Positions 30,800 to 42,170 are shown, numbered from the stretch's first letter. The stretch is 64,000 nucleotides of DNA from Sepiola atlantica (GCA_963556195.1 OY744519.1:103282500-103346499), one strand, 5' to 3'. Notes: generated by a model not told the origin, from the letters alone. Translations and numbers: made by a program.

Positions 30800-32900
30800 T
30801 CTGCATGAATGACCTTTCATTCCACAGGGATCCCGAGTTGCTGATTCCCCCTCAACGGTCACCCACTTATCTAAACAAACACAACGTGGGGGTGGATGTG
30901 ACCTTATGAGAGGCCTCTTCGACAACCGCGGCCTTCTTCGGAGCAGCAACTTTTGTATTAACAGGATCACGTGACTAACCAGCCCAGGAGCGGCCAACTG
31001 GTAACGTCACGGGTGGGGTTAAAGGCCTTTTTTCAGCTTAGGCTAGACAGCAAACATTAAATTAATACTTAATAATAAAATGGTGTTGTCATAATTTTTT
31101 GAATTTTTAAAACATAAAAATTTTTCATTGAAAAATAATTTGTCTGTTCATTCTTTCCGGATTAGTTTTAATGTTTAAGTTCATTGTTATGACAACCTGG
31201 TCTACATCGAATGAAAAGACTATCAGTTATGCTGAATGCAAATATCTCTTGGTATAAACCAAGAGATATTTGCATTCAGCACAAGAAGAAGAAGACACAT
31301 CCATATTCTTAGGAAGTTTTATTCTTTATATGAACATTTCATTATCATTAGTTTTAGCTGAATAATTTGATAAGAGTTGTTCTCATTTCCAAAAAGAATA
31401 AATGATGTTTTTTTATTTTCTTAAACTTAAAAGTAAGTCAAACATGAAAAGTAAATCAAACATGAAAGATTACGAATTCAGTAAAGTAAGACAAAATCAA
31501 TAATTCAAAATAATTAATTAATAGAACATTTATTGAAATAAATTTAAATGTGTTGTTTTTTTTTTTCAAAACGAAAAGTTTATTTACAATATAGTAAAAA
31601 AATTGTAATAAATTAAAAAAAGTCATGCTTTCTTTGGGGGAGAGGGTTTTTTCTTCCCAAACGGACAGTTTATTTACAATATATTGTTATTTGAATATCT
31701 CGCTTATTTCGTTGGATTTTCACACACATTTTGGATAAAACTTATTAATTAGTCTTAAATTGTATTTTTTTTATCACAAAACAAAATTCTAATTTATTTT
31801 TTTAAGACTTGAAAATCGAACTTTAATGCAATGCGGCCATGTTGTAATTTTCTTATTTTCTTTTGCGCTTGACATCTATAAAAAAGGAAATACGTTTGAA
31901 AAAAGAAACACTGTAACAATGATTTCTAAGTATATGAATAATTCTTATGAGGGTAGCTGTGTTCTTGGCAGGGGAATAAAGTCACAATAACAGGAACAAA
32001 TTAACAATGATTTCCAAGTGAATGTGTAGAGACGAAGTTTACTCTTCGGTGCCAAAATGAAAATGCTTAAACTCATCTCTGCACAATCGTTTCGACGTAC
32101 GTGTTCGCTTGAATTAATAAAAGCAAATAAAAAGATTTTAAATCAATCAGATGCATTTCTCTGGATTTATCAAATTTGTCGTTTTAATCCACCTGTAATG
32201 CATATAAAGCCAGATTTTTCCATCAACAGAGATGTTTAGCCCACATCCATGACAGAGCTAACATCGACAATTCTACAGACCCCTCGCCCCTCTGCGGGGA
32301 CTTGAGAAAGCTGAGAAATCATTTTCTAAACTCACGCACACATAGCCACACTGACACCAACGCACACACATACACAATGCATTAACTCTTTCACTGTCTT
32401 ACGCATACACACACTAAAGGCGACACACACACTGCTTGAATCTCCTTCCAATGTCGTCTGTTGATTGAAAACAAATTTATAAACTTTAATACTTCATACA
32501 TTTCTTACTGAACTTTCTAATATGAAAATAAATGATTATTGACTCTATTTAATAACTTTCAATGAAATGTAATTTATGTAATTGAGTGTTGCCCTATCTA
32601 TGTAGACTTCCATTTTAAATATATATATAAAATATCTCTTTTGTGACTTGTGCTTTTGTACTCTTTATTTTGTTTGTTTATCATATATCATTTCTCTCGC
32701 TCTCTCACACATTTGAATATTTCTTAAAATTGTTTTCTTTAAAATGTTTTTATAAAGCTGGTTCTTCCCAAAATATTCGCCCAAAACTGGAACCCTAAAA
32801 AGAGTCTTCCAAAAATGAATAACCTTATGGACGTGAGTTTACTCGCTCTGATTACTTGCTGAAAACAGATGGACGCATTGCGCGTTAGCACCTTCGGCAC
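30800..32900. other. No gene recognised; one perfect hairpin inside
   Basis: A mixed-composition block at 30800-31020 may be the right part of an LTR. From 31020 the sequence is AT-rich. Apart from the hairpin at 31230 nothing coding or repetitive could be supported. Confidence 0.4.
31230..31281. ncRNA. Perfect 24-bp hairpin
   Basis: TGCTGAATGCAAATATCTCT plus TGGT pairs exactly with the following arm across a 4-base ATAA loop. The stem contains the octamer ATGCAAAT. It could be a tiny palindromic insertion, a POU-factor site pair or a small-RNA precursor, though perfect pairing and a 4-base loop are unlike typical animal miRNA precursors. Confidence 0.45.
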
Positions 32901-32954
32901 TTCTATAATAGCTAAGGCTAGTAGTCATAGCCTCACTATAAGTATAAGCACAGT

Positions 32955-33332
32955 AGACGGTAATTATACGAGGAAAAACTCAACGTTTCTTTTAACATTA
33001 AACAAATCTTTATTGGGTATCCTATACCGTTAGGGTATAGCTTAGAAAAAGGTAGGACTGGTGTCCGGTGGAAGGAAACAAAGTTCTTTTATTGCCCAGG
33101 GAGCGGTGCTTGGAAATCCAGTGGATGAGGGGGCAGGAGAGAGGTGAAGAAGAGTTCCTTCTAGGTTGACGGCCAGGGTCTCTCTGACGATCCGTTCCAC
33201 CGTTCAACAGGGGTGCAAATAGTCTGAAGGGACTAGCTGAAATCAATACGCCCTGTGAGCCGATTGGTTAGTTTAAGACCAACTTGCCCACAGTGGACGC
33301 CTAAGAAATAGGTCCTATTTCAGACTGCTACA
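32955..33332 (-). mobile_element. LTR-like block (solo LTR candidate)
   Basis: On the minus strand the block begins TGTAGCAGTCTG at 33332 and carries AATAAAGATTTG near 33010, followed by TTTAATGTTAAAAG. The better LTR at 34975-36094 begins TGTAGCAGTTTG and has AATAAAGATG followed by TTATTAAATG, so the two are related. The left boundary is uncertain and no firm target duplication was found. Confidence 0.5.
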
Positions 33333-33339
33333 CTTCCGG

Positions 33340-34655
33340 TCCTCATTAATAGTGGTTCTTACTACCCACTATCAATGACGTTACCAGAAAAACTCGACTC
33401 AATTAACTTGTCTGAGTTATTACGATGGTCGTTCTGAATGCAACATTATTGTTTTTTTTTCTATTTCAAGAAGAAATTTAATGAAAGAAACTTGTGTTTA
33501 GCTTGTATGTATAATTGTTTTCAGGAATTGGTTAGTTTTGTCGTTGTTGTTGTCTTTCAGGTTGTTTATAAGTAAAAAAAGAAGTGAGTTTGTGTACATT
33601 TTTCCAATATATGTAACGCAAACTGGATTACAAACGTTTGTTTTTTGCACGTGTTTTCTATTTTTTACACAAACTGTCATTTTAATTGTTTTCGTCTTTG
33701 CTATGACCGTATTTTAGTCAGTAGTTTTTTCATAAGTGCACAGATGTGGCTAAATTTGTACTTTTCATAATCCTAACCCTAACTCTAACCCTAATTCGAC
33801 AGATTACGAAAAAAAAAGTAAATAAAGCAACTGGACTGTAAGAAAAACATGCAAAACAAACGTTTATAACACAGTTTGCTGTAAAGAAACTGGATCTTTA
33901 AAAAAAAAATGTTAAAGGTGGGGCTGAATAAAAATGTCTGGTATCCACAATTTAAAAATGAAAAGTGTTAGAAGAGTTACAGTTGAAAATGGATCATTTA
34001 ATTTTTTTAAAAAGTCGTCTGGTTGTATATTTGGATTCGGCTGACTACGGCACGACTATGTCACGCATGCAAATCTTTAGATGTCTAATAAGCATCAGTA
34101 CAAAAAAAATGTTTTGAATCTTTCGATTCTTTGCGTTGTTATAAAAAACAATATTATTAAAATTATCCCCCTTTGATTAGAAATATATTCCTGCCAGAGT
34201 TATTTCCCTTACATTTACGTTTTTTCTACATTCTGTCTCCCACCACCGTTCTCTTTCACTTTTAGTTGCCTGGTTGATGTAAAAGTTACGCCATATTCTC
34301 AATGGTTTGCCTCTTTTTCAGAATCCTTCAACCATTCTTTTTTTTTACTAATATATTTGTTTTTGTATAATTTATACATATTTGTATAATTTTGTATACT
34401 TGAAAAGAGGTCCTTTATTACTGTCAGGTGGCATATTGTTGTATCAAGGGAGATAACTTATTTTAAAATACCGAAACTTATTTCATTCGAAATAATTTAC
34501 GTGACTAAAAAAGTTAACCAATAATTTTTCTAATTAAAAATTGAAAACACACTTTTTTAATGTAAAAAAAATCTTAAGAAGAAGAAGAAGAAGAAGAAAA
34601 AGAAGAAGAAACGTCATTACAATGAAAATACGTATCAATGTTGACCAAATATTTT
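33340..34655. other. Nothing recognised except a short telomere-like run
   Basis: AT-rich sequence. CCTAACCCTAACTCTAACCC at 33772-33792 resembles interstitial TTAGGG repeats. A (GAA)n run lies at 34578-34610. Confidence 0.4.
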
Positions 34656-34659
34656 ACCA

Positions 34660-34754
34660 CTAACGCTTAGTCCGAGTTGCAAGGTCGTAAAACCACACGT
34701 AATCGCCTAAAAATTGTGTGGCTTTACGACCTTGCCATGCGAATTTAGCGTTAG
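34660..34754. repeat. Imperfect long hairpin
   Basis: GCAAGGTCGTAAAACCACAC (34679) pairs with GTGTGGCTTTACGACCTTGC (34716) around a 17-base loop with one mismatch, and outer CTAACGCT/AGCGTTAG extends the fold. It looks like a short MITE. Confidence 0.6.
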
Positions 34755-35123
34755 TCTTTAAAAAATTGGTTACCATCAATAGATATGTATTTTTCATTTG
34801 AGATAAGATATCTTCCTTGATATGACAATTTTCCACCCTAAAGAATAAAAAAAGACTAAGAGACTAAGAGTTGTGTCAACACTTTTGCCTCGTGTCAATA
34901 ATGGAATCGGTGACAAACCCTGGACATATGACAGCGTCAGCAGAGAACTGTAAGAAATCAAAATATGCTGGTATTGTAGGCTGGAGGAGACAAACTCTCA
35001 TTCTAACATTTAATAACATCTTTATTGGATCATCTTTGCTAGTACGTGAACAAAAAGGAAAGAGGTTAGTATGTCCATAAGTATGGACGAAGACAAAAGT
35101 AAAGGAAGTCCATTACTATAATT

Positions 35124-35135
35124 CCCCAGTGAGTA
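35124..35135. repeat. Target-site duplication of the U2-headed element, left
   Basis: CCCCAGTGAGTA is exactly repeated at 35471-35482. The bases outside the pair differ, so the repeat is exactly 12 long. Confidence 0.8.
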
Positions 35136-35470
35136 TTGATTTACTCCTCTCCAGGAGTTAGGCACAAGGCCAGTTTTTATCTTACTCCCACAAGTAAGAC
35201 GTGACCAAAGGTCGGGTCGAGAAAGTGGGATTTAAAAATTGCCTGGGCAGCCCCGTCGGCATTCCCCGGTAGGGGCGCCTCAGTCAGTAAGCAATAAACT
35301 TACTCCTCCCCAAAAAGGGGATGCGAAGCCTGGGAGGGTGAACCTCCTAGAACTGCACAGGACAGACCCATAGACGGGCGTAAATCAAGCCCCGAAGGCC
35401 AAGACAATATCAGTCTATGGGGTGCAGTATCCATCGGAACAGATACTACACTTTGATCTTAGCCAAAAGG
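35136..35470 (-). mobile_element. SINE-like element with U2 snRNA head
   Basis: Read on the minus strand from 35470, the element starts CCTTTTGGCTAAGATCAAAG and continues TGTAGTATCTGTTCC. That is the U2 snRNA 5-prime region from about its twelfth base, including the branch-site-recognition GUAGUA. After about 34 bases it switches to an unrelated GC-rich body with self-complementary blocks (TCCCCTTTTTGGGGA near 35313) and ends GAGGAGTAAATCAA. Exact 12-bp duplications flank it. snRNA-headed SINEs are known in a few animals. A one-off chimera formed by template switching is the alternative. Confidence 0.75.
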
Positions 35471-36332
35471 CCCCAGTGAGTAGGGAAGAGAGAATAGTTT
35501 ATAATATGGGATGTTTGTACACCGGCTACAGTGTCAGGACGCGTCCATGTGTGTATATAAGTCAGTTCACATGTAAGCAGTTATGTGTTTGTGTGTTATA
35601 TTAAGTCCACGTGTATGAGGCAGTAGCCATTTTGGTTTCTCGGTACTTTGTGTCGAAGTGATCAGGGATGGGTAGCCCGGTCAGGTGTAGTAGTCGTCTA
35701 CATGTCGAGAGAGGCAAGAAAAAGAGAGAGCAGATATTAATTTCAAGTGTATGCAGCAGTAGCCATTTTGTCTTCTTATCGAAGTCGAACCCAAGGCCAA
35801 AGACCCGGAAAGATGTCTGTTGCGTCCTCAGAGAGGGGGACGTGTGTTTGGCAGTGCCAAAGAAGGAAAGGGAGAGAGAGAGGTCTCGTGCCTCAGAAGA
35901 AAAAAAGAAAAAGCGGATGGCGCTCAAGTGTTTATATAGTTATGCTTGCCATCTGAGATTCGCGTAAAAGAAGGCCACTCATTGGTCAAGCCAAGGAGGA
36001 AGTAGATTGCTTTAACCAATCAGCAGGCAGCTAAGACGTCATCGATATTTAAACAATATGGCAGCAGTGTGTCGGCCCATAGCAAACTGCTACAGTATTC
36101 TCGACAGATTCGTATTCCAATTGATTGCCATGGAAACGAGTGAAGTGATTGGTTCCAAGACTCCCTCGACTGCCTGGGTTTATCAATGACATACAACATC
36201 GGAACTATTCTGAGTTGACTCGGCTTTACAGAAGGCCAAGATCTTTTGGTTATTTACCCCCTTGATGAGAGCTGTATCACCACCGAAAATAAGAGCCGAG
36301 TTGGAAGGAAAATCCATTGCAATATGCATTAT

Positions 36333-37250
36333 TTATCGACATTGAAGTATGTTCCATTCTATGGACCATCTCCAAGCACATTGAAGGTTAGACTTGAAAT
36401 TGTCAATCTCGCTTTTACGGGCTACTAATTTGACGTCATCTGCAAATAGAAACAAATTTTCACAAATCACATACGGCATATCATTGCTATAGAATAGAAA
36501 CAGAATGGGACCCAGCACAGAGCGTTAGGGAACATCACTGTATGAATCCATCTCAGACGAAATATTGATATTTATCTAAACCTTGTACGTACGATCACCA
36601 AGAAAAGACTTTATCCACTTTACAATCAATTCATGGAGGTCATAGGTGTTGAGTTTATATAGAAGTAAGTGGTGATTGACTGAATCAAAGGCAAAATCCA
36701 GAAAGAGAATATCATTCATTATGTTGGTGACCCATTCTTTCATCACAATTAAATTTGTGAGACACGAACGTTTCAGAATGAAACCATGTTGAGATGGAGA
36801 GATAACATCAACAGACGTAAGATGAGCCACAATTGCTTGCTTGAGTAGAACTTCCATAGATTTGGAGACGATAGAGGTGGTCTGTAATTCATTGGGTCTT
36901 CTTTGTCACCTTTTTTAAAGATAGGGCAAATTGTGGCTACCCTCTAATTAGTAGGAACAACTCTAGTAGTCGGTAAAAAGGGTGACCAGAGATTCAGCTA
37001 ATAAAATTGCTGGATGTAGACCATCTGGACCTTGTTTTTTATTCACATCCAAAAACAAAAGCTACTCATACACCTCGGTCGGAGTGATGGTGATTGGTCA
37101 CATTGGTGTTACTATCATTTGCACCTTTATACGTTCTCTGCCATTGTCGTCTTTGAAAATATTTATGAAAACATTGGCAAAGAGAGAAGCTTGTTGCTAT
37201 GAGTGCTCAATTATATCTCCTTTGGAATTACATAGAGTTACGATTTGATT
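36333..37250 (-). pseudogene. CR1/Jockey-like LINE reverse transcriptase remnant
   Basis: Down the minus strand the pieces fall in the right order. KKQGPDGLHPAIL comes near 37030, then SKSMEVLLKQAIVAH, SPSQHGFILKRSC and LFLDFAFDSVNHHLLLYKL (motif A with D), then after a frameshift VLGPILFLFYSNDMP and LFLFADDVKLV (catalytic FADD). The polymerase copies LINE RNA at a nicked target. Frameshifts and stops make it inactive, and both ends are missing. It begins about 240 bases beyond the solo LTR. Confidence 0.75.
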
Positions 37251-37279
37251 ATTCAATTTTTTTTATTCCTTTGCAAAGA

Positions 37280-38037
37280 AATGTTGTAAAATATTTATTT
37301 GAGAACATTTAAGTGTCCAACTATTTTATTTTAATCATCATATCATTATATCCTCTTCCGGTAAAAGGCAAGACATGCAATAGTATAAAAAAGGGTTACC
37401 TCCCCCCCCCCTTTTTTTCTCCCATATAATTATCTCCATCCATGATGAATTACCTGTCTTGAATTCCCAAGTAGTCCCATTTGATTGGTCAAAACAATTC
37501 TCCTTGACTCATCAACATAAATATTTATTTTAGCACATTTATTTTTTGTTACTTGATTTGAACGGATTGGTAAATAAAGAAAGTTAAAGTTAAAAATTCC
37601 CTAGAATATTTTAATTTACTGAAACAACAGCCTAGAATCAAAAGTCACGAGGCACCATTGTAGCTTTTAACGCAAAAGCCATAAAGCTTATTCGACTTCC
37701 TAAATAGATGCATCTTTATAGATGCATCATTTTAGGAAGTCGAATAAAAAATTTGATTGAAAAAAAATTAATTAAAATATGGCCCAATACTTAGTAATAG
37801 TAGTATTCATTTTCATTGAGAAAATTAATTTAATTCATTGAAGCAAATAGTTAGTGTATGTCTGCCCCCATTTTCTGACAAAAATACTATCTGTAAAAAC
37901 AATATTTAAGTGTCCAAGATTAATAAACTATTTTATTTTAATCATCATATCATTATATCCTCTTCCGGTAAAAGGCTAGGCCTGCAACAGTATAAAAAAG
38001 GGGTTACTTCCCCCTTTTTTCTCCTATATAATTATCG
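37280..38037 (+). repeat. 135-bp direct repeat pair
   Basis: ATTTAAGTGTCCAA to CTCCxATATAATTATC occurs at 37306-37433 and 37905-38037, sharing CCTCTTCCGGTAAAAGGC. The second copy ends exactly where the foldback element begins (38038), which suggests the boundary of an insertion. Confidence 0.75.
37688..37747. repeat. Near-perfect 27-bp hairpin
   Basis: TTATTCGACTTCCTAAATAG (37688) continues ATGCATC, and after TTTATA the reverse complement follows with a two-base difference. A small palindromic insertion inside the sequence separating the direct repeats. Confidence 0.6.
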
Positions 38038-38498
38038 GAGCAAGATAACAATAGGGACCCCAGTTCAGTAACAAAACAAGCGGGACATCTTTTGGAAGCA
38101 CCGGCGATTTCCGATTGACCTCGCAATACATGTGGTCGTTATTTACAAAACAACTCGGGTTTTTTTCTTTTAACATGTATACGCTTTTTTAAAAATCGGC
38201 TGACTTGTAATCTGTCGTTTTGCAATAAACAAAACAATTTATCATTTTGTTTCGTTTTACTTTTATTTACTAAATAAAAAACACATTTTAAACGCAATTC
38301 TATATTTCGTGTTGTGTATTTTAAGAAAAAGTGGATACTTTTTTTCTTTTCGTAGGGAGGCGAGTAACTAGCGAAGTTTTATTTATTTGTTTATAATTGT
38401 TGCTTACAGAAAAAAAAGGAAAAAACTTCATAAATTTTAAATTGCTTCCGTTTGGAAACTGATTTTTGAAGTCTAACTTCGCCCTCATGGGGAGGCAA

Positions 38499-38528
38499 AA
38501 GTGTAGTATCTATTTTGATACTACACTT
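38499..38528. repeat. Palindrome of U2-like words
   Basis: AAGTGTAGTATC, TATTTT, GATACTACACTT: the U2 branch-recognition word and its complement face each other. A further CATACTACACTTTGCTCCTA at 38741 has the word followed by a CTCGGGC-like stretch that also resembles U2. Confidence 0.5.
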
Positions 38529-39008
38529 CATTCCTATCTGCGGTCAGTGATTTTTTCTTTTAACATGTTAATATTTTTTTGGGGGGTGGGGGGGGGTGGG
38601 GGGTATGTATTTAAAAAAATGTAGGGTCCATTTTCTTTTTTCCTTTTATTTACTAAATAAACAAATAAAATATTTACGGTTTTCTTTTAAGACATAAAAA
38701 GGAGCACTCTGGATTTTACCTCAGTTTAGAAGGATTTTTCCATACTACACTTTGCTCCTAGCCCGAGGAGGCAAAACGGAAGATTACGCAAGTTATTTTA
38801 ATAAATAAATGAAATATATACGCTTTTTTAAAAATCGGCTGACTTGTAATCTTTCGTTTTGCCTCCCCACGAGGGCGAAGTTAGACTTCAAAAATCAGTT
38901 TCCAAACGGAAGCAATTTAAAATTTATGAAGTTTTTTCCTTTTTTTCTGTAAGCAACAATTATAAACAAATAAATAAAACTTCGCTAGTTACTCGCCTCC
39001 CTACGAAA

Positions 39009-39496
39009 TGTGCCGATTTCCAGTGGGAAGTACCGGCACGAGAGGGGGGGGGGTGCTAACCTTAACAGGAAAACATGAAAACGACTTAATCCAACAACGG
39101 CAACTGACGAAGCAGAGAAAAAGAAGGAAAACGCCTTACCTTGATATGGTTGCAACAGATTGCCGATGTTGCGACCTCGCACTGTGTATTCCTGTGCTAG
39201 GTCAGGTAGTTGTAGAAGTAAATTTCGGGAAATTATAGATCGTTAAAGATCTGAATAAGAGAGATCTTAGCCAAGGAAAACAACACTTGCCTAAGAACAA
39301 AGCCGGCAAAGAAGGGAAGAAAAAGTAGAAAAATTAAGACCCGTAACGTGTGCACCAGCCTGTATTTATGGCAGACAAGTGACACGTGACGTTGATCATG
39401 GAATAAAAACAACTGCAAGCAAGGCACTCGCTTCTTGGTCTCAAGTCACTCCGTCAGTGGCCGTTGAAAGGTGAGTGCCCCTAACTTTTTCTGACA
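39009..39496 (-). mobile_element. BEL/Pao element, LTR (3-prime by pol direction)
   Basis: This begins TGTGCCGATTTCC and ends TTTTTCTGACA, so it has TG...CA ends. It is nearly identical to 42409-42897, which implies recent insertion. By pol direction the internal region ends with a purine-rich tract (minus strand GGTTGGGAGTG) directly before it, as expected for a polypurine tract. It contains a CAxxTGCCGG-rich stretch but no obvious TATA box. Confidence 0.85.
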
Positions 39497-39585
39497 CACT
39501 CCCAACCTAAAAAAAAAAAAAAAAAAAAAAAAAAAATAAATAAATAAATATTAATCACTATAATCAGGCCAGAGAGGTTGACTAG

Positions 39586-41980
39586 TTAGTCGTCTCTCTG
39601 GTCCAGGCAATTCGGACAATACCAACCTTCCTCGACTGGTGGAGGTTGACACATATCCACGCAATGAAAATGGTACCAATAATCACATTGGTCACAACAC
39701 ACCATGGCACTACCATCGTCTGGTTGGTTACAACCAGGACAAATCCAAATGCGACAGCTGTCGTCAGCTGGAAAATCATCTCCTAAATGAGTGGATGGAT
39801 GGTCATCAGGTTCAACAGAGCCATCCTGATTCCGCGGCAGTGAAGCAGGACAATTAACATGCTCCTCGATAGATAATTCCAAGGGATGGAGGTGTTTTAG
39901 AGAATGAGTCTGCAAAGATCCATCTCCTCGCTTGATTTGAGCCGATCTAATCAGTCCATCATCTCCTGGGTAAAGACATGTGACTCTACCCAAGACCCAA
40001 AATGGTCTAGACTTATTGGGCACCTTAACTATTACAATCTCCCCAACACTGACTCCAGATGCAGCTTTGCTCGGTTGCTTTTGAGCATGTTCCCTTAGAC
40101 TCAACAAGTAGTCCTGGTACCAAATCCTTCTGAACCTCTCTAATGTTTCATCTCTTGCAGTCAAGGAGTCCAACAGTTGTCTTCTGGAGGGAGGTTCAAC
40201 TTGGTAGATGCTCCAATTGTTCAGTCTTAATATTATTCTGGGGTTGACTGTCGGGTGCAAAAAATGGTTAGGCGTTATGATCTCCAAACCTGGATCCGCC
40301 GAGCCTCTGTAGGTCAACGGTCGGTCATTGATAGCATTCTGTACATCAGAGAGGATGGTCAAGAGATTGAAATAAGTGTAGCTGGCGCGACCAATCAATT
40401 TATATAGACAGGATTTTATAGTCTTAATCAGTCGCTCCCAAACACCTCCACACCAGGGAGAGTGTAGAGGTATTTTAATGTGCTGAATTACACAATTCCC
40501 CAAACTCTCCTTAAATTCACTGGATGAGAATGCGTCATGAATTATGTTACATCCTGCAACAAAGGACTTGGCATTGTCACTGTACACATGTGACGGTATG
40601 CCATAAGTGTTGGTGAATCTGATGAACGCCATCAAAAAGGAGTGGGCCGTCATGTCCTCGACCAGTTCCAAATGTACTGCCCGCACCTCCAAACATGTGA
40701 ACACGAGAATGTACATCTTCGTCCTTTCTCCACCGCTCAGAACCCACAGATGACCCGTAAAATCCATTCCTGTATGTAAGAAAGGCTTCACCATATTGAC
40801 TCGATGCTTGGGTAAATCGGTCATTCTTGGGTAGGTGAAGGGTACAGTGTTAAATTTTTGGCACAGGGCACAACCCGATAAAACCCTTTTTACAGCCTGT
40901 CTACCTTGGGGTATCCAATACCCACACATTCTTACCTTATTTAATGTTGTTGAAACACCAAGGTGTTTACAATGCTTGTGACAGTCCAATATGATGAGGC
41001 TGGTCAACGGGTGGTCCTTGGCTATCAGGATAGGATTGATAACTTCATACTCATACACTGACACTTTACCAATCCTTCCCCCTGAACGAATCACTCCATC
41101 CTTGTCCAAAAACAGATCCAATTTGCCCACCCTCAGTGGAACTGCCCTTCCAGAAGGTTTCTTCAAGTACTCCAATTCTTCCAAGAAGGACTGCTTCTGC
41201 ATTATCTTTATTAGGTGGGTTCGAGCCGCCGTTATAGGATCCACTTCATTCTCCCTCAAATTATTAACGAACCTAAACACATAGGCCGTAACATTCACAA
41301 GTTTTGACAATTCTGAATACCTTCCAAACGGGACAATAGGTTCGTTCAGATCACTCGCTGCCGTGCAATATACGGAGGAGACAATTCTTCTACTTGCAGG
41401 ACTTAAGCAGTTTAAGGCATTCTCAGGCCAAACAGTCGGTTCTTCCTTCACCCAAGACGGTCCTGAAGTCCAGAATTCTAATTTTGCCGTCAGTTTAGCA
41501 GTGGACAATCCTCTGGTTATCAAATCAGCAGGATTCTGTCCTGTAGGTACGTATTTGTATTGAATGGATATCTTAAATTCGGATGTCAATTCAGCCTCTA
41601 ATTGAGCAATGTCCTTTAATCGGTTTTTGGCAAAGGTATTTTTGTTGTTGGTTTGCTTGGTTAATAACCAAGACAGAACAACCTGTGCATCCCCAGCAAC
41701 ATACACATTTTTAATAGGCACTCCAGAATATGCCTTCAACAAGGTTGGAAGACACTTGATAGCCAAAAACACTGCCAATAGCTCCAGGGTAGGCAAGGTC
41801 TTCGATTTAAGTGGTGCTACCTTGGCCTTGGAAAAAATCAAAGAAGAAAGACCCTTCTGAGTGGCATAGGCTGCAAATCCATATGCCCCCTTAGAGGCAT
41901 CGCAGAATAAAAATAAATTGGTCTCCACACCCTCGCGTAAGGTTTGTCTTTTAAAATTAATTTTTTTTAGCTCATTACAT
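39586..41980 (-). pseudogene. pol: BEL/Pao polyprotein: RNase H, integrase, PHD finger (truncated)
   Basis: The frame is open for 780 codons from a GTG at 41928 and extends in frame upstream past NFKRQTLREG. RNase H residues are D10 (FCDAS), E49, D80 and D135. The integrase zinc-binding part shows H317, H322, C353 and C356, and the core shows D389 (GMDF), D451 (SDN) and E498 (GGVWER). The C-terminal 50 residues are a PHD finger in C4HC3 order: C730, C733, C745, C748, H753, C756, C771, C774, with W769. The enzyme would insert the element's DNA; PHD fingers usually bind histone H3 tails, so targeting is a plausible role. Gag, protease and the whole reverse transcriptase are missing, so the copy is not autonomous. 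The long clean frame fits a young insertion. Confidence 0.9.
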
Positions 41981-42027
41981 CAAGTTTCCATTAATTTTGT
42001 TTAAAAAGATAACTTAAGCTGCACCTA

Positions 42028-42159
42028 AAAATTGTATTCTATGCACTCAGATGCACAAAATGCAATAAATTGTATATAGGTTTGCCACAAGCGCTCAATA
42101 ACGGTTTCCTCGCAGAAAATTTATCAACTGAACACTCAAGATCTCAGTTTAAATTTATA
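42028..42159 (+). pseudogene. GIY-YIG-like fragment inside the BEL element
   Basis: The + strand reads KIVFYALRCTKCNKLYIGLP, then QALNNGFLAENLSTEH. CTKCNKLYIG and the later EH resemble the Penelope GIY-YIG core, in the opposite direction to pol. It lies where gag and RT should be. The conserved arginine is lost. Evidence is short, so the assignment is tentative. Confidence 0.5.
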
Positions 42160-42170
42160 CTAATCTATCG

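Larger units (their letters stand above)
34975..36094 (-). mobile_element. Solo LTR with nested SINE-like insertion
   Basis: The block begins TGTAGGCTGG and ends AACTGCTACA, giving TGTAG/CTACA ends, and is flanked on both sides by GTAT (34971-34974 and 36095-36098). Read on the minus strand it has promoter-like words (GATTGGTT, CCAATGAG, CTATATAAAC around 35930) and, near the far end, AATAAAGATG. That is U3-R-U5 order. No second LTR or pol gene adjoins. The insertion at 35124-35482 lengthens it from about 770 bases. Confidence 0.65.

Noticed and set aside
32904..33336. CTTC as target duplication for the left LTR-like block
   Set aside because: Alignment by eye with the better LTR places its left end near 32955, so the 4-base match is probably chance.
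35436..35470. A working U2 snRNA gene
   Set aside because: Only about 34 bases of U2 are present, lacking the start and everything after the branch-recognition segment.
35601..35967. Overlapping 69-108-codon ORFs on both strands
   Set aside because: They lie inside the solo LTR, in several frames, with no family resemblance.
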